DNA of 41,902 nt from Rubrivivax sp. (GTDB lineage: Bacteria > Pseudomonadota > Gammaproteobacteria > Burkholderiales > Burkholderiaceae_C): positions 1 to 41,902 of the forward strand of contig JAJTGU010000048.1 of the NCBI GenBank assembly GCA_021297985.1, written 5' to 3'. Positions 26,612-33,988 of this stretch are shown piece after piece. The first letter of the stretch is position 1; every line of letters begins with the position of its first letter. Position numbers and translations under genes: made by a program. The notes beneath the pieces are model-generated. The model did not search any database. It was not told the DNA's origin and worked only from the letters and a program-made list of their open reading frames with translations.

Positions 26612-28132
26612 TCAATGGCGTCGAGCTTGCGGACCTGCTCTGGCGCCACGGGCCCTGGACCACGCGACACCCACCACCAGCGCCAAGGTCGTGACGAGCA
26701 GGATGGCCGCCAGCGGCCGGCTCCACAACGTGCTCCAGTCACCGTGGGACAGCAGCAGTGATCGGCGCAGGTTCTCCTCGATGGGCACGCCCAGGACAAA
26801 GCCCAGGACCAGCGGTGCCATGTCGTTGCCCAGCCTGCGCAGCACCACGCCCAGCAGTCCGAACAACGCGCCCAGCACCACCTCGAAGCCCATGTTGTTG
26901 ACCGAGTACAGCCCGATGCTGCTGAAAGCCAAGATCGCCGGGTAGAGCAGCCGGTACGGCACCCGCAGCAGGCTGGCCCACAGCCCCACCAGAGGCAGGT
27001 TCAACACCAGCAGCATCAGATTGCCCACCCACATCGAGGCGATCAGTCCCCAGAACAGTTCGGGGTTGCCGGTCATCACCTGCGGCCCCGGAGCAATGCC
27101 CTTGATCATCAACGCGGCCACCAGCATGGCCATCACCGGCCCGGTCGGAATGCCCAGCGTGAGCATCGGGATGAAGGAGACTTGCGCCGCGGCGTTGTTG
27201 GCCGCTTCCGGCGCCGCCACGCCGCGCAGGTTGCCGTTTCCCATGGCAGGTTCGCCCCGCACACCGGCGCACTTCTTTTCCAGCGCATAGGCCATGAACG
27301 ACGCCATCACTGGCCCGCTGCCGGGTTTCAGACCCAGCAGCGTGCCCACCATCGTGCCGCGCAACACTGCCGGCCAGGCCTGGGCCCAGTCCTGCCGCGT
27401 AGGCCAGACCGCTGCGGCCGGATGCACGCTGGGCGGCCTTGTGCTGCCCGCATGACCCACCGACAACACCAGTTCGGCGATGCCGAACACACCCATCGCC
27501 ACCACCACGACACCGATGCCGTCGGTCAGCTCCACCCAGCCCATGCTGTAGCGCGCCACGCCTGAAATGCGGTCGGTGTTGACTTGCCCGAGCAGCATGC
27601 CCAGCAGCATGATGCCGCCTTTGAGCAGCGAACCACGCACCAACACCACACTGCTCACCAGCCCGAACAGCAGCAGGGCGAAGTTCTCGCGCGGCCCGAA
27701 GGTCAGCGCCACGGCCGACAAGGGTGCGGCCAGCAGGGCCACCACGGCCGTGCCCACCGTGCCCGCAACAAAGGAGCCGAGCGCCGCCACTGCCAGCGCC
27801 ACGCCTGCGCGCCCCTGGCGGGCCATAGCGTGGCCGTCCACAGCCGTCATCACCGACGAGGCCTCGCCCGGCACGTTGAGCAGGATGGACGTGGTCGAGC
27901 CCCCATATTGGGCGCCGTAGAAGATGCCCGCCAGCATGATGAGCGCGGCGGTCGCATCCATCGCGTAGACCGAGGGCAGCAGCATGGCCATGGTGGCCAC
28001 CGGCCCCAGCCCCGGCAGCACACCGATCAGCGTACCCAACGTGGCGCCGGCCAGCGCCGCAGCCAGGTTCTGCCAGCTCAGCGCGACCTGCAAACCCAGG
28101 GCCAGATGCGCGAGGGCGGTACCGACTTCCAT
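26612..28132 (-). CDS. tctA: Tripartite tricarboxylate transporter large membrane subunit TctA
   Basis: 506 residues, the usual TctA length, with about 11-12 membrane segments. Family signatures are GATLGTLIGVLPGLGPVATMAMLLP near the N-terminus (pore-loop region), FYGAQYGGSTTSILLNVPGE (about 72-91), a second pore-like motif GLKPGSGPVMASF, and PMLTLGIPTGPVMAMLVAALMIKGI. TctA moves carboxylates in symport with ions, with a TctB helper (four helices) and a periplasmic TctC receptor. TctB is absent: the gene two nucleotides upstream is a glycosyltransferase. The C-terminus is unusually basic (SRARGARAGPQARRH). It is last in the minus-strand run tctC1-glycosyltransferase-tctA. Confidence 0.94.
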   Translation of the reverse strand: MEVGTALAHLALGLQVALSWQNLAAALAGATLGTLIGVLPGLGPVATMAMLLPSVYAMDATAALIMLAGIFYGAQYGGSTTSILLNVPGEASSVMTAVDGHAMARQGRAGVALAVAALGSFVAGTVGTAVVALLAAPLSAVALTFGPRENFALLLFGLVSSVVLVRGSLLKGGIMLLGMLLGQVNTDRISGVARYSMGWVELTDGIGVVVVAMGVFGIAELVLSVGHAGSTRPPSVHPAAAVWPTRQDWAQAWPAVLRGTMVGTLLGLKPGSGPVMASFMAYALEKKCAGVRGEPAMGNGNLRGVAAPEAANNAAAQVSFIPMLTLGIPTGPVMAMLVAALMIKGIAPGPQVMTGNPELFWGLIASMWVGNLMLLVLNLPLVGLWASLLRVPYRLLYPAILAFSSIGLYSVNNMGFEVVLGALFGLLGVVLRRLGNDMAPLVLGFVLGVPIEENLRRSLLLSHGDWSTLWSRPLAAILLVTTLALVVGVAWSRARGARAGPQARRH

Positions 28133-28134
28133 GC

Positions 28135-29247
28135 TCAGCGCAGCAGGGCCCTGGCCACGTCTTCGGCCTGGCGCATGGCGGCCAACTCGTCGGCCATGCG
28201 CAGGGCGGCATCGGTGAAGGCCGGCTCGTCGTGCAGCCGCTCCAGCGCGTGGCGCATCTGGGATTCCGTCTGCGCATCACCCTGCAGCGAGATGCCGGCC
28301 CCGACAGCTTGCAGGGCGCGGGCGTTGCGGAACTGATCGGCCGCCACCGGCAGCAGCAGCAGCGGCACGCCCTGCGCCAACGCACCCAGCATCGTGCCGG
28401 CACCGCCGTGGCAGGCCCCCACGCGGCACACCGCCCACTCGGCGGGCAGGTCCAGCCAGGCGGCTGCATGCACATGCGATGGCCAGGTTTGCCCCGGGTC
28501 CGGCGGTTTGCCCAGGGCAGCGCGCACGGGCCAGGGCCCCCACATCAGAACAGCCAACAGCCGGTCGAACGTGGCTTGATGGTGGTGCACCGTGCCGAAG
28601 CTGGCCAGCACGCCCTGCCGGGCCCCATGGCGGCGCTTCACGCCCGAGGTCGGCGACAGCACCCAACGTGGGCCAGCCGGCACGGGTTCATCAAGCCGCA
28701 TCGACGGTGGACAGATGTCGACGTGGCCCCCGCGGTGGTTGCCGCAGTCTGGCGGCATGTCCAGACCTCGCGCGTGCCAATGCGGACGCATGCGCGCTTC
28801 GGCGCCGCTGATGGACAGCTGCGGCCGGGGCAGACCGAAGCCGTGAGACACCGATCGCACGCCCCGCAAAGCAGCCGCCAGCGGTGCCGCATGGGCCATC
28901 ACGTCGTGCACCAACAGGTCGGGGCGCCATGCGTCCAGCAGCTCCATCAGCGACGGCAACGTGGCAGGGGCATACACGTCGGCGAACAGGCGGGGGCCGA
29001 GTTCGGCCACCACCTGCATGGTGTCCATGGACGACCGCTCCGGCCACTGCCGGGCCAGTTCGGTCATCGCCCAGGCCCGGTCGGGCCCTGCGACATGGAC
29101 CTCGAAGCCCCGTCGCTGCAGCAGCTCCAGCGCGTCACCCGCCGCCGCCCAAGCCACCGCGTGGCCATGTGCCTGCAGCGCGCGGGCCAGGGGCACCATG
29201 GGCAAGGTATGGCCGGTCAGCGGCGGGGCATGGAAGAGAACGCGCAT
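28135..29247 (-). CDS. GT1-family glycosyltransferase (UDP-glycosyltransferase/MGT-like)
   Basis: 370 residues with the GT-B fold. The N-terminus MRVLFHAPPLTGHTLPMVPLARALQAHGH is the standard acceptor-domain opening, and the donor-domain signature HGGAGTMLGALAQGVPLLLLPVAADQF (about residues 281-307) is intact, including the HGGxGT and the terminal DQ that contact the nucleotide sugar. No signal peptide or membrane anchor is present. Members glycosylate macrolides, flavonoids, lipids or other small hydroxylated acceptors. The gene ends 2 nt before tctA starts, so translation is likely coupled, and it begins 93 nt after tctC1. It occupies the site where tctB would normally be. Acceptor and donor sugar cannot be told from sequence. 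Confidence 0.9.
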   Translation of the reverse strand: MRVLFHAPPLTGHTLPMVPLARALQAHGHAVAWAAAGDALELLQRRGFEVHVAGPDRAWAMTELARQWPERSSMDTMQVVAELGPRLFADVYAPATLPSLMELLDAWRPDLLVHDVMAHAAPLAAALRGVRSVSHGFGLPRPQLSISGAEARMRPHWHARGLDMPPDCGNHRGGHVDICPPSMRLDEPVPAGPRWVLSPTSGVKRRHGARQGVLASFGTVHHHQATFDRLLAVLMWGPWPVRAALGKPPDPGQTWPSHVHAAAWLDLPAEWAVCRVGACHGGAGTMLGALAQGVPLLLLPVAADQFRNARALQAVGAGISLQGDAQTESQMRHALERLHDEPAFTDAALRMADELAAMRQAEDVARALLR

Positions 29248-29340
29248 GATGCAAGCCTAGCCAGGCGGAGCCGATCGTGCAGGTACCGGCCGGATACAGC
29301 AACCTTGAACCGACGGTAGAACCCTTCCTGTTGGCCCGGA

Positions 29341-30303
29341 TCACGCCGTGCTGATGCCCGCGCGCTGGATTTCGCGAGCCCAGAAGGCGAACTCCCGTGC
29401 AACCTGGCCGCGCATCTGCTCGCCGCTTCGCCACTCGACGAAGCGGCCGGCATCCTCGTTCCACTTCTGAAAGTCGACTTGCTGCGTCACCTTCACCAGG
29501 GCAGCCTGCAGGCGTGACGACACGCTGGTTGGCAAGCCCGCCGGCGCGAAGAGCCCATGCCAAACCGGGTGATCGATCCCGGCGAACCCGGCTTCTGTCA
29601 TCGTGGGCGTGTCGGGCAGCACCGACAGCCGCTGCGGCGCAAACACTGCCAAAACACGCAGCTTGCCGGCGGCCACCTGCGGCAACACCAGTTGTGTGCC
29701 GTCGGTGATCATCGGCACATCGCCCCGCACGCCGGACAGCACGACGTCGGCGCTGCCCTTGAAGGGAACGTGACTGAACTTCACGCCTGCCGCATGGCTC
29801 CACTGCGTGACGAACAAATGTCCCGGTGTGGCATTGCCGGCAGTGCCGAAGTGCAATGGCCCCTGGGATGTTCGCGCGGCGGCCAGGAGGTCAGCCACCG
29901 TCCGCCATGGCGATGACGCCGGCACAGCCAGCACGAAGTAGCCATGGCACCAGATGCCCAAGTGGCTGAAGTCGTCGATCGGATGGTAAGGCTGGGGCTT
30001 GAACAGGCTGGGGGTCACGCTCAGCGTGCTGAGAAAGCCGGCCGCCAGCGTGTGGCCATCGGGCGCGGCACGCTTGAGCTCGGTCACCATCACGGCGCCA
30101 GCTCCACCAGGCTTGTTTTCCACCACCACGGTCTGCCCCAACTCGGCCTGCAGCCGTCGCCCGAGTTCGCGGTTCGCGATGTCGGGGACCGAGCCGGGGG
30201 TCGTGGGGACCAGCAGCCGCAGGGGGCGCTGATCCTGTGCGCGCGACAACGTCGGCCACAGGGCCGCGGCACCCGCCACCTGCATGAGCTGTCTTCGTTT
30301 CAT
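29341..30303 (-). CDS. Bug/TctC-family periplasmic solute-binding protein (first copy)
   Basis: 320 residues with an N-terminal export signal (MKRRQLMQVAGAAALWPTLSRA, cleavage after about residue 22); the RR pair gives a weak Tat-like look. Mature protein features of the Bug family are PLRLLVPTTPGSVPDIANREL, VVVENKPGGAGAVMVTELK, APDGHTLAAGF, the ligand-region YHPIDDFSHLGIW, and TAGNATPGHLFVTQW. Bug proteins bind carboxylates or related small molecules in the periplasm and deliver them to TctAB. It is the first gene of the tctC1-glycosyltransferase-tctA run and is divergent from lysR1 with 125 nt between start codons. The natural ligand is unknown; this family is often present in far larger numbers than transporters in Burkholderiales. 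Confidence 0.93.
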   Translation of the reverse strand: MKRRQLMQVAGAAALWPTLSRAQDQRPLRLLVPTTPGSVPDIANRELGRRLQAELGQTVVVENKPGGAGAVMVTELKRAAPDGHTLAAGFLSTLSVTPSLFKPQPYHPIDDFSHLGIWCHGYFVLAVPASSPWRTVADLLAAARTSQGPLHFGTAGNATPGHLFVTQWSHAAGVKFSHVPFKGSADVVLSGVRGDVPMITDGTQLVLPQVAAGKLRVLAVFAPQRLSVLPDTPTMTEAGFAGIDHPVWHGLFAPAGLPTSVSSRLQAALVKVTQQVDFQKWNEDAGRFVEWRSGEQMRGQVAREFAFWAREIQRAGISTA

Positions 30304-30341
30304 CGTTGGCATCCTTCGGGTTGAGCTGGTCGATGCACCGC

Positions 30342-30371
30342 AGCTTAGGATCCCGACCGACAGATCAGCAA
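30342..30371 (-). promoter_or_regulatory. Possible promoter of tctC1
   Basis: On the minus strand TTGCTG (30366-30371), an 18-nt spacer and TAAGCT (30342-30347) lie 38 nt or more before the tctC1 start. The hexamers match the sigma70 consensus only moderately. Confidence 0.35.
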
Positions 30372-30391
30372 GACAACCGGTCGAGCGATGA

Positions 30392-30410
30392 TCGCGAAAA
30401 TTCTTCGCGA
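30392..30410. promoter_or_regulatory. Candidate LysR-type operator in the tctC1-lysR1 intergenic region
   Basis: TCGCGAA (30392-30398) and TTCGCGA (30404-30410) form a perfect 7-bp inverted repeat with a 5-nt AT-rich centre, ending 18 nt before the lysR1 start. A LysR regulator bound here would autoregulate its own gene and reach the tctC1 promoter. Its binding is inferred from symmetry and position. Confidence 0.55.
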
Positions 30411-30428
30411 CCAACCTCGCGCCCAACC

Positions 30429-31451
30429 ATGCAGCACCTGCGTCACCTGCCTGCCTTCGTCCTGGCCGCCGAACGCGGCAGCTTCGTCGCCGCCGGAGAC
30501 GCCCTGGGGCTCACTGGCTCGGCCGTCAGCAAGGCGGTGGCGCTGCTGGAGCTGGAGTTGGGCGTCCCCCTGTTCCTGCGCTCCACGCGCGGCATCACGC
30601 TCACCGGCGACGGCCGCCTGTTTCTTGCACGCTGCCGTGAAGCCCTGACGCTGCTGGAGCAGGCGCAGACCCAGGCCAGTGAAGCACGGCGCGAGGTGCA
30701 TGGCGTATTGCGCGTGCTGATGCATCCCATGCCTGGTCGAGCCCGCGTTGCTGCCGCTCTGCCGGGGCTGCTCGACCGTCACCCGCGGCTGGAGGTGCAG
30801 TTGGTGTTCTACGAAGGCTACCCGGGTCTGGAAGCCGCGGGTGCCGACATCGCCCTGATCCTGGGAGACCCCGAACTTTCTCAGGCGAGCACGGGCCCCT
30901 CGTCCAACCTGGTCGTGCTGCCGCTGGCGCACAACCCGCAATGGGTGTGCGCCGCGCCGGCCTACCTTGAGCGGCACGGTGTGCCACGTTCACCCGAGGA
31001 ACTGCTGCGGCACCGCTGCATCTGCATCGTGGCCCCTGGGGGGCAGCCGATCACGCAATGGCGCTTTGCCAGTCAAGCGCGATCGTGCACCGTCGAGGTA
31101 CAGCCCCGCCCGGCCTTCAACGACGGCCCGGCCTGCCGCGCTGCCGCGTTGGCAGGCCATGGCTTGGTGCGCCTGCCGTTCATGACGCTACAAGACAGTG
31201 TCTCGCGGGGCGATCTGGTGCGCGTGCTGCCCGAGTGGTACAGCGTGGCAGCCAGCCTGAATCTGGTGTACCCCGCAAACGCGCGGCGCGTGCCGCGCGT
31301 GCGCGTGTTCATCGACTGGATGCGGGAGCTGTTTGCCGACCTCTCGCCGCAGAAGGCCCCGCACCTGCACGGGCTCACGCCTGATTCGCCCCTGCACCGC
31401 TGGACGGCGCGCAATCCCATGGGCGGTGTGCCCATGCCGAACGTTCGATGA
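30429..31451 (+). CDS. LysR-type transcriptional regulator (first copy)
   Basis: 340 residues. The N-terminal winged helix-turn-helix (about 1-65) has HLPAFVLAAERGSFVAAGDALGLTGSAVSKAVALLE, followed by the standard LGVPLFLRSTRGITLTGDG. The C-terminal effector-binding domain covers about 90-300, with ARVAAALPGLLDRHPRLEVQLVF and the DIALILGDPEL segment. It ends with about 40 extra residues (SPQKAPHLHGLTP...), longer than the typical 300. It is divergent from tctC1, the usual arrangement for a LysR regulator that controls the neighbouring Bug receptor in response to its ligand. It converges with lysR2, leaving 36 nt between stops. Confidence 0.93.
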   Translation: MQHLRHLPAFVLAAERGSFVAAGDALGLTGSAVSKAVALLELELGVPLFLRSTRGITLTGDGRLFLARCREALTLLEQAQTQASEARREVHGVLRVLMHPMPGRARVAAALPGLLDRHPRLEVQLVFYEGYPGLEAAGADIALILGDPELSQASTGPSSNLVVLPLAHNPQWVCAAPAYLERHGVPRSPEELLRHRCICIVAPGGQPITQWRFASQARSCTVEVQPRPAFNDGPACRAAALAGHGLVRLPFMTLQDSVSRGDLVRVLPEWYSVAASLNLVYPANARRVPRVRVFIDWMRELFADLSPQKAPHLHGLTPDSPLHRWTARNPMGGVPMPNVR

Positions 31452-31487
31452 GGTCGGATGATGGCAGCTTCCGACTGACTCGACCGG

Positions 31488-32480
31488 TCAACGCCGCAGC
31501 CAGGCCGATGCACGCTGGTGGGTCCCGCGCAGCCACACCGGAGCGGGGCTGGCGCTGACCTCCAGTCCGCGGTGCTCGTCCACCTGTGCCAACAACGAGG
31601 TCGCGAAGTCGACCACCGCCCGCACCCGTGGCAGCCGGGTGGCTCCCGGCGGATGGGACACGCACAGCGGGGGCGCCTCGGTGGACTCCCAGTCGGCCAG
31701 CACGCGCACCAACTCCCCTCTGCCGACCTGCTCGGTCAAGTTCCAATCGGCCGTTCGGGCCAGGCCCAGTCCGCCGAGCAAGGCGTCGATGTAGGTTTCG
31801 CGGTGAGGGTTCGACACGGTGAGCCACCCGCTCACTGCCACCTGCACCTGATCCTGCGCCTTGCGGAACGGCCACAGGTCCATGACCTTGCCGGAGGTGT
31901 TGCGCAACAGCAGGCACTGATGCTGCTGCAAGTCGGTCGGATGCCTGGGCGTTCCGTGCCGGGCCAGGTAGTCGGGGGTGGCCACCACCCAGAACGCGCT
32001 CGCCGCGACGCGCTTGTGCACCAGGTCGGGTGGCTCGCCCCAGCCCATCGTGAGGTACACGTCCACGCCCTTGGCGCGTTCGCCGCTGAAGGTGTCGAAG
32101 TCGCGGAGGTCGAGCTCGATGCGGGGGTACAGAGCGTGGAAACGGGGCAGCGCCGGCGCCAGCAACTCGCGTGCGACGATGTTGTGCACCCCCACCACGA
32201 CCTTGCCGGCGACCTCATGCCGCGCGGAACGCAGCTGCGCATCGGCATCGGCCAGTTGCCGCAGCGCCGGCAGGCACGCATCGAGGTAGCCTGCCCCCGC
32301 ACCGGTGAGGGTGAGCCCGCGCGGCGAACGCTCGAAGAGCTTCACGCCCAGGTCCCGCTCCAGCAGGTTCAAGCCCTTGGTCACAGCGGGCACCGACACC
32401 ACCAAAGCGCGCGCAGCACCCGAGAGGCTGCCCGCACGGGCCGTTTCGATGAAGTACTGCAGTGAGCGTAGACGATCCAT
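31488..32480 (-). CDS. LysR-type transcriptional regulator (second copy)
   Basis: 330 residues. The N-terminal helix-turn-helix is LQYFIETARAGSLSGAARALVVSVPAVTKGLNLLE followed by DLGVKLFERSPRGLTLTGAG, and the effector domain follows with VGVHNIVARELLAPALPRFHALYPRIELDLRDF and GVDVYLTMGWGEP. It is divergent from tctC2 with 109 nt between starts; an imperfect palindrome TGAA-N8-TTCA at 32491-32506 is a possible binding site. It is clearly a different subfamily member from lysR1 and not a recent copy. Together with lysR1, tctC1 and tctC2 it forms a mirror-image set of two receptor-regulator pairs. Likely role: ligand-dependent control of tctC2. Confidence 0.93.
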   Translation of the reverse strand: MDRLRSLQYFIETARAGSLSGAARALVVSVPAVTKGLNLLERDLGVKLFERSPRGLTLTGAGAGYLDACLPALRQLADADAQLRSARHEVAGKVVVGVHNIVARELLAPALPRFHALYPRIELDLRDFDTFSGERAKGVDVYLTMGWGEPPDLVHKRVAASAFWVVATPDYLARHGTPRHPTDLQQHQCLLLRNTSGKVMDLWPFRKAQDQVQVAVSGWLTVSNPHRETYIDALLGGLGLARTADWNLTEQVGRGELVRVLADWESTEAPPLCVSHPPGATRLPRVRAVVDFATSLLAQVDEHRGLEVSASPAPVWLRGTHQRASAWLRR

Positions 32481-32589
32481 TCGTCGAGTGTGAACCAGGA
32501 GTTTCAGCCCTGTCCAGCCGGTCGCACCTTGGCAGTCGCCGGACCGCGCCCTACCGTTTCACCCATCATCCCAACCGGCGACTCACCCC

Positions 32590-33552
32590 ATGAAGCGACG
32601 TCTCTTCTGCCTTGCTGGCCTGGCACCGGCACTGCTGCGCGCCCAATCTGTGTCCTGGCCCGACGCCCGGCCCATCCGCCTTCTGGTCGGTCAGCCGGCC
32701 GGCTACTCGCCCGATATCGCCAGCCGCCAGCTCGCCGAAGCCTTGTCGGCAGAGTTGAAGCAGACCATCGTGGTCGAGAACAAGCCCGGCGGCGGCGGCG
32801 CGCTGATGATGCGCGAACTGCGCAGGGCCGCGCCCGACGGCTACACCCTGGGCAGCGTGTTCTGGAACCAGATGACGGTGGCGCCCACGCTGGTCAGACA
32901 GATCGACTACGACCCTGCCGAAGACTTCGCCCACGTGGGGATCTGGTCCGTAGGCGCGCAGTTGCTGGTGGCACACCCAGGCAGCGGCATCCGGACCGTG
33001 GCCGATCTGGTGGCCAAGGCACGCGCGTCCACCCAGCCGATGAACTGGGCCAGCCACGGCAACGGTTCGCCGGGCCACATTTTCATGTCGCTGTTGCTGG
33101 ACAAGGCCGGGGTGAAGATGAACCATGTGCCCTTCCCCGGCAGCCAGGCCGTCACCGCAGCCGTCGCGGGCGACGTGCCGGTGGCCATCACCGGCGTCGT
33201 CGACTCGGCCGGCTTCGTTCGCAGCGGACAACTCATCGCTCTGGCCGTCACCGGCACACGACGGCTGCCGCTGATGCCCCAGGTGCCGACCCTGACCGAA
33301 AGCGGCCATCCCGGCATCGAGTACGGTGTCTGGGCCGGCCTCATCGCGCCGAAGGGCACTCCATCCGACGTGGTGCAACGCCTCAATGCAGCGCTGCAGG
33401 CGGCCGCCGCGCAACCCGCTCTGCGCGAGAAGCGCGAGGCTGCCGGCGCCTTGATTCAGGCCGGCAGCGCGGCCGACATGCAGCGGAGAGTCCGCGAGGA
33501 GACGATCTTCTGGCGCGGCGTGGTCGAGCGCGCGGGAATCAAGGCCGAGTGA
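32590..33552 (+). CDS. Bug/TctC-family periplasmic solute-binding protein (second copy)
   Basis: 320 residues, the same length as the copy at 29341-30303. It has a short export signal (MKRRLFCLAGLAPALLRA), then the Bug core PIRLLVGQPAGYSPDIASRQL, TIVVENKPGGGGALMMRELR, APDGYTLGSVFWNQM, YDPAEDFAHVGIW and ASHGNGSPGHIFMSL. The two proteins share much of their binding-lobe pattern (PDIAxRxL, VVENKPGGxGA, DFxHLGIW/DFAHVGIW) and are paralogues, but differ at many positions around the cleft, so different ligands are possible. No membrane components accompany this copy, so it would have to use the TctA encoded at 26612-28132 or another in the genome. Divergent from lysR2. Confidence 0.93.
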   Translation: MKRRLFCLAGLAPALLRAQSVSWPDARPIRLLVGQPAGYSPDIASRQLAEALSAELKQTIVVENKPGGGGALMMRELRRAAPDGYTLGSVFWNQMTVAPTLVRQIDYDPAEDFAHVGIWSVGAQLLVAHPGSGIRTVADLVAKARASTQPMNWASHGNGSPGHIFMSLLLDKAGVKMNHVPFPGSQAVTAAVAGDVPVAITGVVDSAGFVRSGQLIALAVTGTRRLPLMPQVPTLTESGHPGIEYGVWAGLIAPKGTPSDVVQRLNAALQAAAAQPALREKREAAGALIQAGSAADMQRRVREETIFWRGVVERAGIKAE

Positions 33553-33772
33553 ACCGATGGCAGGCATGCCCGCGGCCTGCATCCGAGCAAGACCCGGATC
33601 GCACGCCGGCCGGGCATGAGTCTGCGCAGCCAACCCTCCATATGGACCACCCTCGAACGCCTCGACACGGTGTCCTCTGAACCCGGGCTGATGGCGAAAG
33701 CCCCATTCGATTGCAGTCGTTTCGACTCGTCGACCACCACGACAAGCCAGAACATTCACTGCGCATCGTGCC

Positions 33773-33853
33773 CCAACGACAACGGCCCCTCACCTTGCGA
33801 TGAGGGGCCGTTGCGTGGGCTGGGCCCGGTGTTACTTGGGGTGGCTGATGGGA
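33773..33853 (-). repeat. Right copy of the tRNA-His 3' end/terminator repeat
   Basis: The 38-nt block 33773-33810 and the 17-nt tRNA end 33837-33853 match the copy at 25570-25649 in order and near-identical spacing. Here the tRNA gene continues and is complete. Confidence 0.85.
33783..33810 (-). terminator. Intrinsic terminator of tRNA-His
   Basis: CGGCCCCTCA and TGAGGGGCCG form a perfect 10-bp GC-rich stem with an 8-nt loop; on the minus strand the stem is followed by TTGTCGTTGG. It lies 26 nt past the tRNA 3' end. The identical hairpin also stands at 25580-25607. Confidence 0.75.
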
Positions 33854-33913
33854 CTCGAACCCACGACGACAGGAATCACAATCCTGGACTCTACCAACTG
33901 AGCTACAGCCACC
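33837..33913 (-). tRNA. tRNA-His (GUG)
   Basis: 77 nt with encoded G at position -1 (33913), the hallmark of bacterial tRNA-His, paired with discriminator C (33840) and followed by CCA. The acceptor GTGGCTG pairs with CAGCCAC, the anticodon loop has GTG (33877-33879 on the plus strand as CAC), and the T-arm has GGTTCGAGTCCC. Its 3' half is the integration target implied by the left partial copy. Confidence 0.97.
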
Positions 33914-33988
33914 GCTGCAGAACAACTCGCAAGTATAGCGGCCGGCTCGGTGGCGCGGCCGGGCGCGCTGGCGCTGGAGCGGGCGACG

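Larger units (their letters stand above)
25633..33853. mobile_element. Candidate tRNA-His-anchored genomic island of about 8.2 kb, no integrase seen
   Basis: The segment is bounded by 17-nt direct repeats of the tRNA-His 3' end, each with the same 38-nt terminator block to its left; the right copy is in the intact tRNA gene. Inside are a VapBC module (common addiction cargo), tctC-glycosyltransferase-tctA, and two LysR/TctC pairs. Flanking genes are core or chromosomal (ABC ATPase left, ppiD/hupB right). No integrase, transposase or excisionase is present, so the element would be a remnant or a non-autonomous, in-trans-mobilised island. A local duplication of the tRNA-His end is the alternative. 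Confidence 0.55.

Noticed and set aside
33553-33772. Short open frames between tctC2 and the tRNA-His terminator
   Set aside because: No family resemblance or ribosome binding site. Frames running through the tRNA give the familiar spurious tRNA-derived peptide pattern. A small GCAGGC/GCCTGC inverted repeat near 33560-33580 is too weak to call a terminator.
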